Assembly (NCBI RefSeq): GCF_017591435.1 | Contig: NC_059268.1 | Span: forward strand, 18,701,684-18,765,683 | Length of the DNA: 64,000 nucleotides | Source: Portunus trituberculatus | Taxonomy: Eukaryota > Arthropoda > Malacostraca > Decapoda > Portunidae | Reading direction: 5' to 3' | In this document: piece after piece, positions 48,721 to 59,314 of the stretch | Layout: the number at the start of each line of letters is the position of its first letter | Position numbering within the stretch: the stretch's first letter is position 1 | Made by a program: the position numbers and the translations under genes | The notes under the pieces: generated by a model | Databases searched by the model: none | What the model saw: the letters and a program-made list of their open reading frames with translations, nothing else | Told to the model about the DNA's origin: nothing

Positions 48721-49445
48721 CAAATTTGGCTTTGCATAATTATTACGATGTGTACGGCAGCCCTGGCCGTCCCAGTAAGGATCCCTAGCTGACAAGCACA
48801 GCTGCTGAGGCACAGTGTGCAGCGCTCACCGACCATGAGCAGCCAAAAGAGGCAAGCAGCACATGCATATGCTGATTGTGTATTACGATCTTTTTATGTA
48901 ATTATGTCCAAAATCACGCTTCCAGTATTTTTTATTGCAAATACTGAAAACTCCTGGTGGACACTGGATGAGACAGGGCAGGTGTGGCCGCGCCCTGTGC
49001 AGCATGCATGCCCACCACGTCCTCTGCACCAGGCGGAGTGGTGGTGCCTCCTTCGCTGCCCTGGCTACATTATTTAATGGTGAACTAATCTACTGCTTCA
49101 TTAACGAGGCTCTTACAGTGGAGCAATGTTAATAAGAAGAATGAACTGCCGGAAGATAAATGTTGCTGCCAACGTCCGAGGTATTTAGTAAAGAATAAAC
49201 AAACGTGGCTTCATGTTGAGTGTTGTGTTTGTTTCGTCTCGTGGAATGAATTACAAGATAAATAAAAAATCATAATGAAATGCATCTAGAATAGAAAAAA
49301 AAAACATGACTACCTCATTACTCCGGCATTGCTCATTTTCAGTAAAATTCCAAATAACATGTGCGTAAGTTCCGAAAGTAATTGGGGTGAGATTGCGTCT
49401 GCAGCAGCGGGAATTGTAGCTTGTTTCCTGAACGATCACTTTTTC

Positions 49446-49722
49446 GTTTTCACACTGACATGGTTGTGCACGAGATGGCTGTTTTCACTACTCGGCCATG
49501 GTTTTTTTCTTTTCATGCCGTCTTACTGTTTTAATGCACCGATCAGCGCCGTAGATACAAACATACAGGTAGACAAATGGTCAGGCGACGTTTTCACACT
49601 GACATGGTTGTGCACAAGATGGCTGATTTCACTACTTGGCCATATTTTTTTTCTTCTCATGCTGTCTTACTATTTTAATGCACCAATCAGCGCCGTAGAT
49701 ACAAACAAATGGTCAGACGATG
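49446..49722. repeat. 144-bp tandem duplication
   Basis: GTTTTCACACTGACATGGTT...GCGCCGTAGATACAAACA repeats with a 144-bp offset and about 10 differences. The second copy lacks a short CATACAGGTAGA segment. Both copies are open in one plus-strand frame. Confidence 0.88.
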
Positions 49723-50079
49723 ATAGCCACCTGCCATGTGAAAAAGCACCACTTGGCTTCACTTTCCCTTCACTATACATCCCTCAGTCCTGTCTCTCCC
49801 ACTTGGCCATGAAGATAAACAGACAAATAGACAAATACGTAAGTGATATTAATGAAAAAACAACAACAACAACATAATTACTGAAGCTGATGGATCTATA
49901 CGTTGTTATCTTGCCAGGGGGAAGGAAGTGCGGTTATGATGTGTGCAATCTTCACTTGTAATCTTGTTGACAGTTTCTCTAATAGTCAATGGGGCACTTC
50001 CAAAATCTGTCACTAAGCGTCACTTTTTTCATAAGGATTTTCTTCGTGGAGCATCAATGGCAAGTTAAATTACGGTAAC

Positions 50080-50293
50080 TTTTTTTTTTTTTATCTACTA
50101 TGTAGCTTTCACGGAAACTTATTGGCTAAAGAAGCTACTTTTTGGGGTACCTCCTATCTGAAAGCCCACCCATTAGGGAACCGTTACTCCGAGCAAGGAA
50201 GCCCTACCTACACTCGGACCGTGGCCAGGATTTGATCCCGTACGCTTGGAGACCCCTCGGACCCCAAAGCGAGCGTGGTTCCACTGTACCACG
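50080..50293 (-). mobile_element. tRNA-derived SINE, copy 2 (diverged)
   Basis: Same family and strand as the copy at 39.7 kb, about 210 bp. The A box is intact (50281-50291) but the B box has decayed to GGATCAAATCC (50228-50238), so pol III competence is probably lost. A 13-nt A tail lies at the low-coordinate end. Confidence 0.83.
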
Positions 50294-50299
50294 GTTTGA

Positions 50300-51060
50300 T
50301 AAGTAAAGTCCAATGGTTGTGTTGCAAAGGCTTGGACTAAAGGCTACCATCGCGTTGTGTTACATTTAGATCCGTAATTTGCCAAGATAGTCGTCTTATA
50401 TCTTGCAAATCAGGCATTAATGAATCATAGGAAGCTGTAATCAACCATATAAGGATTTCGAAGTCAGAATTTATAGTGCTGAACGAAAACGATGATGTGT
50501 GACGATAAATATAGAAAAATTTCAGCATACAAAAAGGAACAAGTTAGTTGCAAATATTGGAGCCGCGGGCGGGAGGATGGTTGCCGTAAACACTTCTTGC
50601 TCACACACCGCCCTCGTCTTTCTCGCACAGGGGCAAGACATATTCATAAAAGGTCTCCCATAAAAGGTCTCCCTTCATTTAAGTAACTTTCCTTAATTAC
50701 TATGAACCTTACAACTTTTAGGAGACGACTCGGGTTAAATTTAGACGATCTAGTTGAGGTGAAATGGGTACTCGTTCTTCCACCGTGTCTGAAAGGGGGA
50801 GGAGGGAAGGGAGGGAGGGCAGAGGTGAGGAGGATGGCAAAAACGTAAACTCGTTAAGCGCTGTTTAATCACAATCTTTAAGCGAATTCATTACCTGGTC
50901 AGCGGTGGGGGCGGGCAGCAAAAGGCGCTCCTCCCGCTTAATGAAAAACCCAAATGAACCTATTGTAAACCCGCTGCTGAAAAGTGACAGATAAAACTGG
51001 AAATCGTTACCAGTTTAATTTCAAGGATATCTTTTTAATCTTACCGAACAGGGAAAGAAG
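50300..51060. other. Unique-looking sequence, no gene recognised
   Basis: Includes a duplicated CATAAAAGGTCTCCC word (50646-50672). No exon recognised. Confidence 0.5.
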
Positions 51061-51065
51061 GGAGA

Positions 51066-51171
<106 letters not shown>

Positions 51172-51927
51172 GAGTCTGCCCTCGCTTTGTTGGAGAAAAT
51201 AAGGGCTATGAATTATGTATTTTTTCCCTTTTACCGCCACCCAATTTGGAGGCTGCTCTTCCAGCCTCACACGAGTCCAGTTCTTGTTTTCATCTCAGCC
51301 ACCGCACGTTTCCCTTTCTTACCTGCCACGAGGAAGAGGAGGAGGACGAGGAGGACGACGAGAAGGAAGAACTGGGGAAGAGCATGTATAGGAGGAGAGG
51401 AAAGAATGATAGTAACTTACACTGTGGCAGTAGTGGTGGTGGTCATGGTTATGGAAATGATGTAAGTGTTAGCTGGATTAACTCTTCCGTCTGTACTTCT
51501 TCACTCTACATATTACACAAAGTTTACTCTACAAATACAGTTTCTTTTTTTCATTTCCGCTCCCTTGATTCCACGTCACATTTTTTTTTTCGGTTTCACT
51601 CTCGGATTTAATGTAGACGTTTTTCCCTTCCGCCCTCTGCCTTCTTGACTCCTTTTGCCCTGCGGCGGCCTTTAGACTCTTAGCTGCTCCTCTCAGGCTC
51701 ACTCCAACCTCCCTTCGTCCGCAATATTTACACTCGGCGACACAAGGCAGCGACAATTTATTTCCAGTGCAGAAGTTATACCCGGGACGTGGCCAGCGTT
51801 CGTAAAATATCTTCGTGGCGAAATGCGCGCAGTTTTCTCAACGTACATTCTCTTATAACAGCCACGCCGCCACGGAAGGGCAGCGTGCTAATGTAACGTC
51901 ACTATTAACTTTAGGGGATATATGCCG

Positions 51928-51930
<3 letters not shown>

Positions 51931-51981
<51 letters not shown>
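51931..51981. repeat. (GA)25 microsatellite
   Basis: Clean tract. Confidence 0.95.
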
Positions 51982-51984
<3 letters not shown>

Positions 51985-52335
51985 AAGTGGAAGGAAAAAA
52001 GAGCTAAAAGGACAAACATAAAAGATAGGGAAGTTTAGTAGGTGAAAGTTCATAGGTAAGACTGCCACCACACCCCAGCAGAGGTGAGGGAGCGTGGGGT
52101 GGGGGGAGGGCCTTGTGCCTCTGCCGAAGGGATAAGCGCCCCCGTCCCCAAGGCCAGTCTTAAGGCACAGGAGGTGGGTGCTGTCTGTCTGTATGTATGT
52201 CTCTGTTCCTCTGTCTATTTATTTGTTTGTTTGTGTGTTTACCTCTCGGTCTGTCTATGGGTCTGTTTACCTATCTGTTTTGTCTGTCTGTCTGTTTGTA
52301 TTTGATTATCATCTGACTGTCTGGGTGCTTGTTTG

Positions 52336-52455
<120 letters not shown>

Positions 52456-53067
52456 CACCCCGCGACCAGAAATAGACTAAAATAAAAAGGGAATAGAAAG
52501 AGACGCCACGCTCTCATCCTCTCGACGGCAAGTGTGTCACGCGGGAGAGACATTTTTCTCTTTCCAGCTCCCTTCAGGACATGCTCAATGATGGGTGAGG
52601 AGAGATAAGTGATTGGCTTTTCTCTTTAGGGTTTTATCTTAACGTCTTTCCACCCATTTATATTGCTACAGATAAAGTTATTTGTTTTGCTCTTCCTCCC
52701 TTCGTTCCTTCCTTCCGTAGAAAGCCTTTTCGCATTAAGGTATAATAACGAAATTGCACTTTTGTTGGCTGCAAGAAGGAGATCGAGAACAGAATGGCTG
52801 GAAGGTATTGCTGTTTTATAACCTCCGCCATTGTACTGATTCCCAGAACACATCTTACCGTGGAGGGAGTACCGCGCTGGTCTGGAGACGCTGATGTGGT
52901 CAATGGATTGTGAGAATGTGGTGTTTGCTTTGCGTTTTCTATATTGCGTCCATATACAGTCCGCCAGTTACTCAGTTAATCAGTCAGTCTAACTACGTAT
53001 TAATTATCTTTTTCTATGTACCTATGTGTCTTTTGATCTATCTGTGTACCTATCTGTCTGTTGATCT

Positions 53068-53284
53068 ACCTAATTACTTGTATGCCTGTCCAAATACCTG
53101 TCTTCCTAATTACTTGTGCATCTGTCCAAATACCTGTCTACCTAATTAATTGTGCATCTGTCCAAATACCTATATACCTAATTGCTTATCTATCTATCCA
53201 AATACCTGTCTACCTAATTATTTGTATACCTGTCCAAATACCTGTCTACCTAATTACTTGTATACCTGTCTAAATACCTATCTA
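53068..53284. repeat. 36-bp minisatellite, six units
   Basis: Unit CCTAATTACTTGTATACCTG plus TCCAAATACCTGTCTA. The length is a multiple of 3, so a 12-residue PNYLxxCPNTCL-type repeat appears in translation, but there is no sign of a gene. Confidence 0.92.
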
Positions 53285-53661
53285 CTTTCTCTATATACTT
53301 GCTTACCTATTTGTCTATTTTTCTACGATTTTTGTTATCTATCTGTCTGTCTATCTGTCTGTCTTTCCAATTACCTACTTACGTGCCTCCATTTACCTTC
53401 ATTCACACACATACTGACACACACACACACACACACGTACAATAGAAAGAGGAGGAAGAACTTCATATTGGTTTTCCACAGTGTTTAATTTCCTCTCTCT
53501 TCCTCTTTCCTTTATTCAGCATTGCTTCTATTTCCTCTTCACTTCTTTGCCAATGACGGAGCCTTATTTACCAGCTTCCCAGGACTTGAATACCTGAGCG
53601 CTTCTATATATATGTTAAGGAACGCTTGCTTTTTGATCTCTGTATTATTCCTGGAGAGAAA

Positions 53662-53718
53662 GGGTGAGGGAGAGGGTGAGGGTGAGGGTTAGGGTGAGGG
53701 TGAGGGTGAGGGAGAGGG
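53662..53718. repeat. (GGGTGA)n array, G-quadruplex type
   Basis: Ten G3 runs at exact 6-bp spacing with TGA, AGA or TTA loops. Confidence 0.93.
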
Positions 53719-53811
53719 TAAGAGAGAGTGTGAGAGAGAGGGAGAAAGAAATAGGGAGGAAAGGAAGAAGACGAAGAAGAGGGAGGGAGAAGAAAGAGTA
53801 GGAGTTGGAGA

Positions 53812-53816
<5 letters not shown>

Positions 53817-53878
<62 letters not shown>
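53817..53878. repeat. (GA)30 microsatellite
   Basis: Clean tract after a purine-rich lead-in from 53719. Confidence 0.95.
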
Positions 53879-53881
<3 letters not shown>

Positions 53882-54068
53882 ATTGAAAAGTTCCAAGCAG
53901 TGTGGGTTTAACTTTTCTCTGGGTTCTACATATTCGTAATTATCTCTTCTGTTTCTTCATAGTCTTCCCTTCCTGCGCCTCTAACTAGCTTAATGAGTTC
54001 ATTTACAAGTTCATAGTGCAAATTTGTGAAGAGAGAAAATTGTTAAACTCTTAAAGTCCGGATTTTAA

Positions 54069-54291
54069 AGAGTATAAATGCATGTAAGTCTTTCAACAGG
54101 AGTACTGAAGAAAGAATGAGCCTTACACGCCAATTTGCACTTATTCTATTCACCTGAGGATGATCTATATGTGTTTGTAAAGAGTATAAATACATGCAAG
54201 TCTTTCAACAGGAGTACTGGAGAAAGAATGAACCTTAGGCGCCAATTTGCACTTATTCTATTCACCTGAGGATAATATATTTGTGCTTGTA
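54069..54291. repeat. 111-bp tandem duplication
   Basis: AGAGTATAAATGCATGTAAG...ATATGTGTTTGTAA (54069-54179) is followed head-to-tail by a second copy (54180-54291) with about 12 differences. Confidence 0.92.
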
Positions 54292-54377
54292 AAACCTAAG
54301 TCCCTCATTTATCCATTATATATACCAGTACGTGTATGTTACGTTTAATGAAAGTCTAAAACACAAATACATGTTCC

Positions 54378-54592
54378 TTTTTTTTTTTATACCATGTGGG
54401 CTTTTCACGGGAATTTATGGGCTAAAGAGGGTACTTTTTTGGGGTACCTCCTATCTCAAAGCCCACCCGCTAGGAAACCGTTGGCCCGAGTAAGGAAGCC
54501 CAACCTACACTCGGACCGTGGACAGGATTCGAACCCGTGCGCTTGGAGACCCCTCGGACCCCAAAGCATGCATGGTTCCACTGTACCACGGC
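54378..54592 (-). mobile_element. tRNA-derived SINE, copy 3
   Basis: Best preserved copy: A box TGGTACAGTGG (54578-54588), B box GGTTCGAATCC (54525-54535), A tail at 54378-54388. The head abuts a ~20-nt T run (54593-54611), which may come from another inserted tail or mark the target site. Confidence 0.86.
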
Positions 54593-54611
54593 TTTTTTTT
54601 TTTTTTTTTTA

Positions 54612-56150
54612 TCGTAACATCACGTTCAGTGGTTCTGAGCCGTTTCTTTCTTTTCTTCCGCCCCGCCAGTTTGCTGAGTCAGTAATGCAAAGACGAGTGT
54701 ATGGGCCACAATCTAGATACACCGCGCTGCTGACAAGGTGGAGTGGAGGCCCTTCGTCTTATCAGCTCCCTTCCTTTAAGCGACTTTTTCCAATCTCTCA
54801 CACTTCACTGCGCTGTTGCATCTATATCTTGGCAGAGCGTTTTTTCTTTCCAGTATTTTTTCTTTTGGACTTGCAAACTTGCCTTCTTCCTTTACTCCCC
54901 CTGCGGCGATTGTCTGGTGCACATGAATTGGTGCTTATTGTGGCGCTCCTCCTCTAATACTTCTGAGGCATTGTTCCTTCCCTTCCCTCACTGTCAAATT
55001 GTGGAGGTTTCCCGTACCATGACTGGACAGTTTTCAAGAGGGGAATGCCAGCTTAACGTTTAGGCTCCAAAGTGATGGTGGGGATTTGGTTCCTATGAAG
55101 CGGCGGTGCGTGGTCATTTTGTACTTAGTTTAGACCTTTAGCTTTACTGCTGCAGAAAAGAAAGCGAAAAAAGAAAACGTACAGCGAAGAAAGCCTTTGT
55201 TGTAAAAGAAAGCAAAGGGAAAGAAGAAAAAGCAAAACAGGAGTGACCACAGCAATCGGGCCGGACAACAGGTCAAGAATTCATTAAAACGGTTGGAGGT
55301 TAATTGCTTGTTGAATCAGGAATAACACCACCTTATCAGCACTGAGGCCACGGTTATCGCACCACCTTCCTCTGACAGAATCCGGATGTCTTTCTCCGGA
55401 CCCACTGCGACCAGAGCTCCAATGGTGAAGTCCCAGTGGCTCTGCTGCCCCGGACAGGCTGCAAAGGCTCACCTGGTCCCGGTCAAGAGGGAGGCCTCAT
55501 TGGGATGCACATCACTGAATCCCCAAAGACCCGCAGGACTTCCACATTATCCCAGTAATTCTAGTCAGCCCAACACTGGCCTTCCTCTAACTGGTCTGCG
55601 CTCGGGGTCAGTCAACAGTCATTTATCATGTTCACCACTAGTTGTTGAGGTCTTGGCTTCTACAATGGAGACAACAGCATTATAGACCCATAATAACTCT
55701 CACGAATAATGTAATGATATAAATTGCTCCACGAAATGAATAATTGATATGGGTTAGGAGCGGAAACACTCGCCTTCATCAAATAACAATACTCACTCTC
55801 ATTGAATTGGGGAATTTTGAAAGCTATATTCTCTTTTACTCTTGTTTGAGTGTTACGTATATTGTAGGAAATTGCGGATCTCTGTACATCGCCACTAATA
55901 TGCGTGTGTGTGTATCTTCCTTCTAACAGTGCAAGAGAAGAGCAGAATTACATTTCACTGGTTTAGTGACAACACAGTCTTGAGGTGCGAGAGAAAATTC
56001 AGTTGGCGGAACGAACCAGCAAGAACAAATAATTGGTTTTCGTCTCCTGAAACTTTTGGAATTTCCTCAGAATTGCAGACTTACCGCCATCTTGATGACA
56101 TAAAAGAAACGGAAAGCTAGATTGGAAATTACACTATTTACGATTTCTTT
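54612..56150. other. Unique-looking sequence, no gene recognised
   Basis: The 55.26-55.69 kb part is GC-balanced and free of simple repeats, with overlapping frames on both strands (55284-55472 -, 55386-55685 +). I recognise no family, so no gene is called. Confidence 0.5.
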
Positions 56151-56153
56151 TTC

Positions 56154-56190
<37 letters not shown>
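56154..56190. repeat. (GT)18 microsatellite
   Basis: Clean tract. Confidence 0.92.
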
Positions 56191-56193
<3 letters not shown>

Positions 56194-56919
56194 GTCAGTG
56201 TCAGTATTAGTGTCAGTTTTCATAAGTTTATTGACACTTTATTGACATTTCCATTTCTTTTGGTATGATAAGTGCAAATTATTCTCGGATGAAGTGTCGC
56301 CTCGCTGTATGTTCTCTTCAGCAACTTGATCCACCGTCGCGTGACCAATTTACGTGCTCACTTTATTGACTGACATCCGCCATCATCCTCAATAAGACTA
56401 ACACTTAGGTGCACTTCAGCTGTATGAAGACCCAAACACTGACAAGTAAAGACGCTCTCACATCACTGCGGAATATGAATCATGAAGTAATTAGTGGGTA
56501 GTCAGTAAGGAGGTTTGGAAGACGCTTAGACACACTGATGAAAAGAAATTACAGGTAAACTTATATAACGTATGTATTATTTAAAATTGTTTGTTGTGTG
56601 ACGTACATGAATTTGCGATACACCAACCTTAATTTTTCTTCATGGACGGAAAGTTTTATTTCACGCTGAGGTATTAAAGATGAACGACTGACAACTGGTT
56701 CCTATTCAGATCGCATAGCCGGGAGCCACAGCGAGGTCCAGGAAGGCAGAGTGGTCGCCTCCCTCTCTTTCTTCATCCTGACTGTGTATGCTCGTGGCTT
56801 GATCCTGTCTCGTAGGTCTTCGGCTGACCGTAACCACATATACAGTGACTGATGCTGAGGTGGCGACGAGGCGCATGAGGAGACGACCCTTGCTTTTATC
56901 TTCATCCTTTTTATGTGGA

Positions 56920-57296
56920 AATGTTTGCTTCCATATAGTAACGTGTTTTATGTGGCATGTTTCTCTTTTATATAGGAAATTCTCGAATGTAATAAATTTT
57001 ATCTTTATATCAGTTTTGTTTTTGATATTGCAAGGTTTTTCTTATGTGGCGAGTCTCTTTTACATAGGAAGTTTGTCTTTTACATAGGAAGTTTCGCTTT
57101 TAGAAGAAATTTGTCTTTTAGATAGTAAACTTACGTCTATTTGATTAAGTAAACTACTTTTATACAACGAATTTAACTTTTTACGTGTATAGCAAATTTC
57201 TCTTGTAATAGCAAACTTGTGTATAATAAAGCGAATTTTTCTTTCACGCAACAAATTTCTCTCTCATGCAACAAATTTGTCTTCTGTATACCAAAC
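56920..57296. repeat. Degenerate ~20-25-bp tandem array
   Basis: Repeats of a TTTCTCTTTTATATAGGAAA/CAACAAATTTCTCTT-type unit, best seen as three neighbouring CTTTTACATAGGAAGTTTG units near 57060-57100. Strongly diverged. Confidence 0.6.
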
Positions 57297-57744
57297 TACA
57301 TGAAGAATGACGAGGGCAGGGAACAACCTCGCCTCGCCTTGCTCTTAGCGGAGCGTGAGCCTCACTCCCTCGTGTTTACCAGAGAACAGAGGCGCTCGGT
57401 TCGCACAACACGCGGCTCACTCCAATTTATACACTGAATACATATTATCAGATGAACATTTTATTCAGCCGAGTTGATGTTAATGACCACCAGCAAATGT
57501 ATCGCCGAGTGCGTTTCTGTGGATTTAATGCCATTACAGGAAATATTTTCATATATTTTTTGTATTCATGTGACGAGTCCCTATACAGCGATGCTTTTCG
57601 TCCATAAGCTCGTATGTGGAAGTTTTACATTTTGTTGGTGTATTTATCGCGCGAGTACGTCATTTGAGATTCTGTTTCACCATGATTTTACGTAAATGGT
57701 GAACAACTGTCTGTGTCCCTACCGTACCGTGCACCAGACCGCCA

Positions 57745-58200
57745 CATACGAGACACCACACATCACTACCACACACCACACACCAGACATCACACCTCAC
57801 GCCACATACCACACATCACACACCAGACATCACACATCACACACCACACACCACACACCCATATCACCAGGTCCGCTGTCCTTGTTCCTCGTCACCACTA
57901 AACTCACCACCACAATAGTAACATATCTCACCCATGGTCCCTCACCACTACGCTACACATCACCATATCAGTCACCCTTGTCTAAACCACCCCACTATAT
58001 CACTCACCACTATCACCACCACATCTGTATTCCGGTGTATTACTATCACCACCACAGACACCAACTACATCACTCACTGCACCACTATCCACTCCTTATT
58101 CACCACTAGTCACTTCCTTCACCACCATACGGAAAACAGCACATTTGTTACTATGTCCACAGCACCTCCACTACCACCACTTCTACTGCTACTACTATAG
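57745..58200. repeat. CAC/ACA-rich low-complexity region
   Basis: CACACATCACACACCAGACATC words recur at 57760-57860, followed by CACCACTA-type sequence. Confidence 0.8.
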
Positions 58201-58215
58201 ACGGTCCCCTTGTAT

Positions 58216-58219
<4 letters not shown>

Positions 58220-58280
<61 letters not shown>
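58220..58280. repeat. (CT)30 microsatellite
   Basis: Clean tract. Confidence 0.95.
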
Positions 58281-58284
<4 letters not shown>

Positions 58285-58285
<1 letters not shown>

Positions 58286-59095
58286 ACTTACACTAGCTAT
58301 ATTTCCCCTCCCTGGTCGCCTTGCTTGCCTCGTGATGAGAGAGGCCGGTGAGCGCAAGATATTATCACAATTCATCACCGTAATGCTGCTAGTTACACAG
58401 TATTATCGGGGCCCGTTGCGAGTGTGTCCTTAATTTATCATCTTAATCGCTCCGCTCACTTTGGTTAATTTAATGCCAGCTTGAGCGGTGTGTGGTTGGT
58501 AGTGGCGTGTCCCCCTCCACTAACTGTTCCCTCTCCACCTTTCCCGTCCCTCAAACACAAGCGCTAAACAGCTATTAATGGGGGTGAACTGTGCCGTGCC
58601 TCGACCGTCCCATCACCAAGGCTTCCCGCAACGCTGTATTGAGTTTTATGGTGTTCCTTAGTGCCTTGAGCGGAGAAGTGTTTGTCGTTTTCTTTTTTTC
58701 AGTGCGTTTTCTTTTCTAAGGGGAGACACTTTGCTTCATTCATTATTCAAATACTTGACACACACACACACACACACAAGGTCTGAAGAAAATTACTTAA
58801 AGAACGTGTTTTTTTTATGTTTATTTTTGTTATTTTCCCTGTTGTGCTTTGATGTAGAGAGTTTTTTTCATGGTGTTTGTATATTCATTCGAATTACGTA
58901 AACACTAGTCACCACAGATTTCTTGTAGTGTGGTTGTGTTAGGTTGGGCGTCTGATATAACCTTACTTAACCTTTCCTGTCTTAATATAAAGTGTTGTAT
59001 CTTCAGCTCCGCTAACGCAACCCGACGTGACTGAAATGTAGTGGGCAAAGGGGCAAAGGTAGGTGAAAAGGTTAGTAAAACTTGTTAAATAATGT
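58285..59095. other. Unique-looking sequence, no gene recognised
   Basis: 58350-58490 has several TAAT/TTAAT words and no simple repeats (possible regulatory DNA). A short (CA)10 occurs at 58759-58779. Confidence 0.45.
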
Positions 59096-59099
59096 CAGG

Positions 59100-59312
59100 T
59101 TAATCCCTTTAGTACTGGGACGCATTTTTACCTTAAGTATTCGGTGTGATGAGACTATATATTGACATTAGGAAGTGTCTATGGAGGTCAGAAGATTGAT
59201 GGCCACAGTCTTCACTATTTTAATCCCCCATATGAGTTTCTGAAGCTGTATGAAATCACCAAACACTAAGCAGAATGAATATGAAAAGTCGTCATGGTAC
59301 TGAAGAGGTTAA
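59100..59312 (-). mobile_element. TTAA-flanked MITE, copy 10
   Basis: TTAA at both ends, TCCCTTTAGTACTGGGACGC on the left and GTCATGGTACTGAAGAGG on the right. Internal GGTCAGAAGATTGATGGCC and CTGAAGCTGTATGAAATC match. It is the only copy in the last 20 kb. Confidence 0.87.
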
Positions 59313-59314
59313 GT

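Noticed and set aside
53061..53273. 12-residue protein repeat (PVQIPVYLIxCx)
   Set aside because: It is a translation of the 36-bp minisatellite; no gene context.
53662..53718. Possible interstitial telomere repeat
   Set aside because: Only one TTAGGG occurs; the array unit is GGGTGA. Arthropod TTAGG repeats are absent.
54394..54957. 187-codon plus-strand frame beginning MWAFHGNLWAKEG
   Set aside because: Its first ~65 codons are the antisense of the tRNA-derived SINE, and the rest has no recognisable domain.
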